Positions 59,209 to 64,000 of a stretch of DNA of 64,000 bases are shown here, piece by piece (the stretch's first letter is position 1; each line of letters opens with the position of its first letter). The notes under the pieces were generated by a model. The model made no database searches and had not been told where the DNA came from. It worked only from the letters and a program-made list of their open reading frames with translations. This stretch comes from Pseudonocardia bannensis (lineage in GTDB: Bacteria > Actinomycetota > Actinomycetes > Mycobacteriales > Pseudonocardiaceae): contig NZ_JAAXKZ010000012.1 of the NCBI RefSeq assembly GCF_012911875.1, forward strand, positions 20,351-84,350, read 5' to 3'. A program made the translations under genes and the position numbers.

Positions 59209-59225
59209 CGGGGGAACGGCCCCCG
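59209..59225. promoter_or_regulatory. Inverted repeat upstream of the RCK-C/antiporter operon
   Basis: CGGGGGAACGGCCCCCG, about 50 nt upstream of the start codon, is a 6-bp inverted repeat (CGGGGG/CCCCCG) with a 5-nt centre. On the minus strand it contains GGGCCGTTC, like the left part of the other candidate DosR-like sites. A GGGACCTTTGG word also occurs at 59329-59339. Weak evidence. Confidence 0.25.
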
Positions 59226-59423
59226 TGTCGGTGGCACGGATCGTGCACCCGTGCGTCCACCCCGCGGTGGGCCCGGACTGCCGCCGAGCAAGGCTGAGAG
59301 TTCAGGGATCCATGGTCTCCCGGCGAGCGGGACCTTTGGTGTGCTCGGCCATGGCCATCGGCCGCTGCCTCGCCGCCCGGCTCCGGGGCAGGATCGGTGC
59401 TGACCGGCCGAGGAGGCCCTGTC

Positions 59424-59671
59424 ATGAAGCGTCAGCATCTGCCGTTCTTCGTCTCGTCCGCCGCGATGCTGGTCGTCGGGCGGTGGTCTTCGATGTCCCG
59501 GTCTCGAATCCGGTGGTTCTCGCCGCCGTGCTGGCCTGCCCGCTGATGATGATCTTCATGGTGGCGGGGGGACACCGCGGGGGTGGGCGCGACCGCCGAG
59601 ATGAACCCGAACACTCCATGGGTGACCACACTGCGATCCGCGGTCCAGCCGGCCGTGAGCAGGGTCGGTAG
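59424..59671 (+). pseudogene. Small membrane protein gene with a frameshift
   Basis: The ATG at 59424 has AGGAGG upstream and reads MKRQHLPFFVSSAAMLVVG; the frame then stops after unrelated residues. The other frame continues with VVFDVPVSNPVVLAAVLACP and LMMIFMVAGGH to a TAG at 59669. Adding one G to the run at 59478-59480 would join both into a protein of about 82 residues like the small DUF2933-type membrane proteins found in copper-related clusters. Either a real 1-nt deletion or a sequencing error. Confidence 0.6.
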
Positions 59672-59709
59672 GCGTCGCACCGTCCGGAGAACAGAAGAGA
59701 GGTCGCGAG

Positions 59710-59973
59710 ATGATGTGGTGGTACGGGCCTGGGATGAGCGGTTGGGGTTATGCCCTCATGACCGTGAGCATGGTGCTGTTCTGGGCTCTGATCATTCGCG
59801 GGGTGATCGCGCTGGTGCGCTTCCTGGTGCGCGGCGACCGGTCGATGTCGGCCCGGCCCACTCCGGAACAGTTGTTGGCCGAACGATTCGCGCGGGGCGA
59901 GATCGACGAGCAGGAGTACCGCCAGCGCCTCCACACGCTGCGTGAGCGTGCCCGTCCGTTCGTCGAACCCTGA
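59710..59973 (+). CDS. Small membrane protein with SHOCT domain
   Basis: An 87-residue protein with one hydrophobic segment (about residues 12-40) and a C-terminal SHOCT motif ([22 protein letters not shown]). It begins with a Met- and Trp-rich [12 protein letters not shown]. The function of SHOCT domains is unknown; they often appear at the end of small membrane or secreted proteins in metal and stress clusters. ATG 59710 has a GAGAGG upstream. The following CPD-type ATPase starts 58 nt after its stop. Confidence 0.8.
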   Translation: MMWWYGPGMSGWGYALMTVSMVLFWALIIRGVIALVRFLVRGDRSMSARPTPEQLLAERFARGEIDEQEYRQRLHTLRERARPFVEP

Positions 59974-60031
59974 GCTCGCCCGGTCGGGGCAGCGGGTTCG
60001 CCGCCCCGTTACTTCTCATCCCGGACACGCC

Positions 60032-62539
60032 ATGGACACCGCACATGATCGGCATCGGTCCGACGGGACCGTGCTGACGGCGGTCATCGAGGTGTCCGGC
60101 GTGCAGTGGGCCACCGAGAAGCGGGTCGTGGAGGCGGTGCTCGCGCGCCGACCCGGGGTGCTGGCGGTGGCGGCCAATCCCGTCGCCCAGTCCGCCACCG
60201 TCAGTTACGACCCCGAGCGGACCTCGGTGGCCGAGCTGACCCAGTGGGTGCGCGACTGCAGCTATCACTGCCGCGGGCAGTCGGTCCCCCGGCACGTCTG
60301 CGACCCGATGATCGAGCCCCCCAGGGGCCCTGACGCCGGCACCGCTCGCGTGCCCGCCCCGCAGCCCTCGCCGCACGAGAGGGTGGGTCACGGCGGGCGC
60401 GAGATGTCGATGGCAACGATGGTCGCCCTCATGCGCAACCGGTTCCTGGTCGCGGCGGTGCTGTCGGTCCCGGTGCTGTTGTGGTCACCGATCGGCCGGG
60501 AGGTGCTCGGCTTCGCGGTACCGGCCCCGTTCGGGCTGCGCGACGACGTGTTCTCGCTGCTGCTGAGCCTGCCGGTGATCTTCTACTCGGCGTGGGTCTT
60601 CTTCGACGGGGCGGTACGGGCGCTGCGGGCTCGCACCCTGGACATGATGGTGCTGGTCGCCGTCGCGGTCGGCGCCGGCTGGGGCTATTCGCTGCTGGTC
60701 ACCCTCACCGGCGGCGGCGAGGTGTTCTACGAGGCCGCGACCGTGCTGTGTGCGTTCGTGCTGCTCGGTCACTGGTTCGAAATGCGCGCCCGTGGCGGGG
60801 CCAACGACGCGGTGCAGGCACTGCTGGATCTCGCCCCGCCCAAGGCGGTGGTGCTGCGCGGCGGGCGTGAGATCGAGATGCCCACCGCCGAGGTCGTCGC
60901 CGGCGACGTCCTGCTGGTACGGCCCGGTTCGAAGATCGCCGTGGACGGGCTCGTGGAGGAGGGCGAGTCGGAGGTCGACGAGTCCATGGTCACCGGGGAG
61001 AGCCTGCCGGTGCGCAAGAGCCCGGGCAGCGAGGTGATCGGCGCGACCATCAACACCGCCGGCACGCTGCGAGTGCGAGCGACCAGGGTCGGCGCCGACA
61101 GCGCGCTGGCGCAGATCGTCTCGTTGGTGCAACAGGCGCAGAACTCGAAGGCGCCCGGGCAGCGCCTGGCCGACCGAGCCGCGTTCTGGCTGGTGTTCGT
61201 CGCGCTGCTCGGCGGCGCAGCCACCTTCGCCGCGTGGGCGCTGTTCTCCGACCAGCCGCTGGCGACGGCGCTGCTGTTCGCGATCACCGTGGTCGTCGTG
61301 ACCTGTCCGGACGCGCTCGGACTGGCCACCCCGACGGCGATCATGGTCGGGACCGGGCTCGCCGCCCGGCGCGGGGTGCTGTTCAAGAACGCCGCCGCGC
61401 TGGAGTCCGCCGCGCGCATCCAGACCGTCGTCATGGACAAGACCGGCACCCTCACCAAGGGCGAACCCGAGGTCACCGACCTGGTCGCCCAAGGCTTCGA
61501 CGAGGACGAGTTGCTCACGCTGACCGCCGCCGTCGAGCGAGACTCCGAGCACCCACTGGCCCGGGCCGTCGTCGCGCACGCCGACGCCCGGACCGTCGAA
61601 CGGCTGACCGTCACCGGGTTCGAGAACGTGCCCGGCCACGGCGCCACTGCCACGGTCGCGGGCCACCGCGTCGCGGTGGGCAACCGCCGGCTGATGGAAC
61701 GCGAGGGAGTGGCGCTCGGTCCGCTCACCGCCCGCCGGGAGGACCTCGCCTCCAGCGGGCGCACCACCGTCCTGGTGGCCGTGGACGGCCGGCCGGCAGG
61801 TCTGGTCGCCCTCGCCGACGCCCCGCGACCCTCGGCGGCGGCCGCGGTGCTCGCGCTGCACGAGCTGGGCGTCGATGTCGTGATGCTGACCGGGGACAAC
61901 GAGGCCACCGCCCGGCGTATCGCCGCTGAGCTGGACATCGACAGCGTTGTCGCCGAGGTGCTACCCGGGGACAAGGCCGCCCGGATCGCCAAGCTGCAGG
62001 ACGAAGGCCGCCGGGTCGCCATGGTCGGGGACGGGGTCAACGACGCGCCTGCGCTGGCCCAGGCCGACCTTGGGGTCGCCATCGGCGCCGGTACCGACGT
62101 CGCCATCGAGACCGCCGACGTCGTGCTCATGCGCTCCGACCCGCTCGATGTACCGACCGCGCTGCAGATCGGCCGCGGCACGCTGCGCAAGATGCGCCAG
62201 AACCTCGGCTGGGCCGTCGGCTACAACGCCGTCGCGCTGCCCATCGCCGCCGGAGCCTTCGAACCCGCCTTCGGGCTGGTGCTGCGCCCCGAAATCGCGG
62301 CGCTGTCCATGTCCGGCTCCAGCCTCCTCGTCGCCGTCAACGCGCTGATGCTCAAACGCCTCCGATTGCCTCACCCACCGGCAACACCTGCTGAGGAAAC
62401 CGCCGTCACGGTCCGGCCGACCGCCGCAGCCCGGGCCCGGCCGGTGGCCGGACGCTCTGGCCACCAGGGCCGCCTTCCGGATACATCCGAGCCGCGCTCG
62501 ACACCCCTACCTCGCAGCAACGCACGCAGTGACGCCTGA
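60032..62539 (+). CDS. P1B-type heavy-metal ATPase with CPD motif and atypical N-terminal domain
   Basis: An 835-residue heavy-metal-type P-ATPase. The N-terminal 70 residues have an HMA-like pattern ([20 protein letters not shown]) but the CxxC is replaced by VQWATE; instead three cysteines follow in [16 protein letters not shown] (C76, C80, C90). The sixth-helix motif is C425-P426-D427 rather than CPC. TGES (321-324), phosphorylated D469 in [11 protein letters not shown], the HP motif in [10 protein letters not shown] and [10 protein letters not shown] are intact, and the last helices have [11 protein letters not shown] and [13 protein letters not shown] as in copper pumps. Metal specificity cannot be taken as copper. 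Flanked by SHOCT genes and a multicopper oxidase. Confidence 0.85.
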   Translation: MDTAHDRHRSDGTVLTAVIEVSGVQWATEKRVVEAVLARRPGVLAVAANPVAQSATVSYDPERTSVAELTQWVRDCSYHCRGQSVPRHVCDPMIEPPRGPDAGTARVPAPQPSPHERVGHGGREMSMATMVALMRNRFLVAAVLSVPVLLWSPIGREVLGFAVPAPFGLRDDVFSLLLSLPVIFYSAWVFFDGAVRALRARTLDMMVLVAVAVGAGWGYSLLVTLTGGGEVFYEAATVLCAFVLLGHWFEMRARGGANDAVQALLDLAPPKAVVLRGGREIEMPTAEVVAGDVLLVRPGSKIAVDGLVEEGESEVDESMVTGESLPVRKSPGSEVIGATINTAGTLRVRATRVGADSALAQIVSLVQQAQNSKAPGQRLADRAAFWLVFVALLGGAATFAAWALFSDQPLATALLFAITVVVVTCPDALGLATPTAIMVGTGLAARRGVLFKNAAALESAARIQTVVMDKTGTLTKGEPEVTDLVAQGFDEDELLTLTAAVERDSEHPLARAVVAHADARTVERLTVTGFENVPGHGATATVAGHRVAVGNRRLMEREGVALGPLTARREDLASSGRTTVLVAVDGRPAGLVALADAPRPSAAAAVLALHELGVDVVMLTGDNEATARRIAAELDIDSVVAEVLPGDKAARIAKLQDEGRRVAMVGDGVNDAPALAQADLGVAIGAGTDVAIETADVVLMRSDPLDVPTALQIGRGTLRKMRQNLGWAVGYNAVALPIAAGAFEPAFGLVLRPEIAALSMSGSSLLVAVNALMLKRLRLPHPPATPAEETAVTVRPTAAARARPVAGRSGHQGRLPDTSEPRSTPLPRSNARSDA

Positions 62540-62627
62540 TCCGCGGGACAGGGGTGACCCGGCGACCACGCAGGCCCGCCGGATCCGGCACAGACAGGAA
62601 GTCCGGCACCGACAGGGAGTGATGACC

Positions 62628-62855
62628 ATGATGGGCGGTTGGGGCGGTCCGATGATGGGCTGGTTCTGGATCTGGCCGGCCCTCGTGCTGGTCGGGCTGG
62701 TCCTGCTCGGCTTTGCGGCCTACCAACTCGTGCTGGGCAGGGGCGCAGGCTCGCCGACCGACCTCTCGGTCGCGCGCCGAATCCTCGAAGAGTGCTACGT
62801 CCGCGGCGAGATCGACGAGCAGGAATACCGCCGGCGTCGGGCCGAGCTGCCATGA
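62628..62855 (+). CDS. Small membrane protein with SHOCT domain (second copy)
   Basis: A 75-residue protein: MMGGWGGPMMGWFWIWPALV, a membrane segment to about residue 33, and a SHOCT motif [20 protein letters not shown]. The start at 62628 gives a better distance to AGGGAG than the upstream in-frame ATG at 62622. The Met-rich start could bind copper. The stop overlaps the multicopper oxidase start by 4 nt. Confidence 0.8.
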   Translation: MMGGWGGPMMGWFWIWPALVLVGLVLLGFAAYQLVLGRGAGSPTDLSVARRILEECYVRGEIDEQEYRRRRAELP

Positions 62856-64000
62856 CCCCACGACCGATCAGCCGGCGGGGCGCGCTCGTCCTCGGCGGGC
62901 TCGGCGCGGCCAGCCTCGTCGCCGGCACTACCGGCCTACTCGCCCAGAACGCGAGCACCCCGGGCGGCCTGCCGGCGGCCGGCACCACCGGCGAGGACCT
63001 CCTGGAACCACCGGTACTGGACAGCCGCGAGGGCCGACTGGCGATCGTGCTGACCGCAGCCCCGGGCGCCCGCCTGGCCGGGCGCGACAACGCTGCGCTG
63101 GGCTACAACGGCACCTCGCCGGGACCGACCCTGCGGGTGCGCCCCGGCGACGACCTCGCCGTCCGACTGACCAACCGGCTCGACCAGCCCACCAACCTGC
63201 ACACCCACGACCTGCAGGTGTCCCCTCAGGGCAATTCCGACAACCCGTTTCTGCGGATCGACCCCGGCACCTCGTTCGACTACCTGTACCGCATCCCACC
63301 CGACCATCCGGCCGGCACCTTCTGGTACCACCCGCACCACCACGGCACGGTGGCCGACCAGCTCTTCGGCGGCCTGGCCGGGGCACTGCTGGTCGACCGC
63401 GGCCCGGAGCTGCCCGTCGCCGCCGATCGGGTCCTGCTCATCACCGACACCACCCTCGACGCCGACGGCCGGATCGTCGTGGCCGGCCCGATGGACCGGA
63501 TGATGGGCCGGCAGGGCCGGCTGGTGCTGGTCAACGGCCAACATCAGCCCACCATCGCGGCCAGCACCGGAACCGTGCAGCGATGGCGGATCATCAACGG
63601 CTGCACCTCCCGGGTCCTGCCGCTGCGACTGCCGGGACAGCAGCTGACCCAGATCATGCTCGACGCCGCGTTCCTGCCCGGCCCCGCCGGTCCGGGCCGC
63701 ATCGTGCTCGCCCCCGGCAACCGCGCCGACATCCTCATCCGGCCCGACAGGGCCGGGCGTTTCGAGCTCCTCACCGACGCCTACGACCGCGGCAGCACCG
63801 GAACCGGCGGCATGATGGGAGGGCGCGACGCAACCAGTGAACCGGCCACCCTGGCCACCCTCAGCGTCGACGGGCCACCCCGGCAGCCGCCGCCCCTACC
63901 GGCATCCCTGCCGGCCCGGACACCGAACACCGACCCCGTCACCGCCCGCCGCGAGATCACCTTCGCCATGGGTATGGGCGGGAGCGGGATGGGCTTCACC
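62852..64000 (+). CDS. Multicopper oxidase, Tat-exported (runs off the window)
   Basis: The first 383 residues of a multicopper oxidase. The signal is twin-arginine (SRRGALVLGG at residues 7-16 followed by a hydrophobic stretch). Copper ligands H117 and H119 lie in NLHTHDLQV and H160 and H162 in WYHPHHHG; the C-terminal HCHxxxH part lies outside the window. Met-rich stretches (GGMMGG, MGMGGSGMG) suggest a CueO/CopA-like cuprous oxidase. It overlaps the SHOCT gene by ATGA and follows the CPD-type ATPase, giving the block a copper or metal-resistance character. Confidence 0.9.
   Translation, partial: MTPRPISRRGALVLGGLGAASLVAGTTGLLAQNASTPGGLPAAGTTGEDLLEPPVLDSREGRLAIVLTAAPGARLAGRDNAALGYNGTSPGPTLRVRPGDDLAVRLTNRLDQPTNLHTHDLQVSPQGNSDNPFLRIDPGTSFDYLYRIPPDHPAGTFWYHPHHHGTVADQLFGGLAGALLVDRGPELPVAADRVLLITDTTLDADGRIVVAGPMDRMMGRQGRLVLVNGQHQPTIAASTGTVQRWRIINGCTSRVLPLRLPGQQLTQIMLDAAFLPGPAGPGRIVLAPGNRADILIRPDRAGRFELLTDAYDRGSTGTGGMMGGRDATSEPATLATLSVDGPPRQPPPLPASLPARTPNTDPVTARREITFAMGMGGSGMGFT

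Noticed and set aside
1..64000. tRNA, rRNA, CRISPR array, insertion sequence or prophage genes
   Set aside because: None was recognised on either strand; no transposase or integrase motifs and no regularly spaced repeats were seen, though a tRNA scan was not possible.

Overview
The window is very GC-rich (roughly 70% or more by eye), uses GTG starts freely and is densely packed with short overlaps. Its gene families (an Acg-type nitroreductase pair, DUF1918, an Rv1733c-like membrane protein, a SARP/BTAD regulator, narGHJI in one operon) are typical of Actinomycetota. A Pseudonocardia-like member of the Pseudonocardiaceae is the best guess, from gene content only; there is no rRNA marker. No tRNA, rRNA, CRISPR array, intact insertion sequence or phage gene was recognised.

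Left part (1-14183), a catabolic block mostly on the minus strand: a CoxE-like VWA protein (cut by the window edge), a MoxR ATPase, a three-subunit molybdenum hydroxylase (FeS, FAD and Mo subunits), an SCP2-like small protein, an FAD monooxygenase, an APC-family permease, a metal-dependent amidohydrolase and a large STAND/BTAD regulator, with an alpha/beta hydrolase divergent from the regulator. Together they look like import and oxidation of an unidentified, probably heterocyclic or amide, substrate. The active-site segment of the large subunit is not of the CO-dehydrogenase type.

Middle part (14241-27093): a geranylgeranyl-reductase-type flavoprotein, an Acg-like nitroreductase, a sugar block (sucrose-phosphorylase-like GH13, sugar isomerase/epimerase, zinc dehydrogenase, Gfo/Idh oxidoreductase), two VOC proteins, a DUF4396 membrane protein behind a tandem CsoR-like operator, a cupin and a HAD phosphatase. 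This stretch is eroded: it holds an alpha/beta-hydrolase tail, a truncated Gfo/Idh gene behind a LacI-type operator, and a DUF805 gene broken by a nonsense codon and a 10-bp tandem duplication. A gene-free 650-bp stretch (15540-16191) carries three consecutive perfect hairpins.

Right part (27435-59162), a hypoxia/dormancy island: one minus-strand operon runs USP - DUF1918/Rv1733c fusion - GNAT/ADP-forming acyl-CoA synthetase - phosphoketolase - acetate kinase, divergent from CBS - USP. It is followed by a GH65 phosphorylase/hydrolase, a second Acg-like protein, a PNPOx-like flavin protein, a DosS/DosT-type GAF haem sensor kinase (haem histidine retained, no response regulator in the window), a P2-type cation ATPase, NarK with a damaged CBS-BON gene, narGHJI, another USP and a CPA2 antiporter with its RCK-C partner. 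Many of these families correspond to members of the mycobacterial DosR regulon. Several candidate DosR-like boxes lie in the promoter regions, but GC-rich DNA yields such matches by chance, so they are suggestions only. The metabolic logic is respiration on nitrate plus substrate-level ATP from acetyl phosphate when oxygen runs out.

Right edge (59424-64000), a metal block: a frameshifted small membrane protein, two SHOCT proteins flanking a P1B-type ATPase with an unusual CPD motif and relocated cysteines, and a Tat-exported multicopper oxidase cut by the window end.
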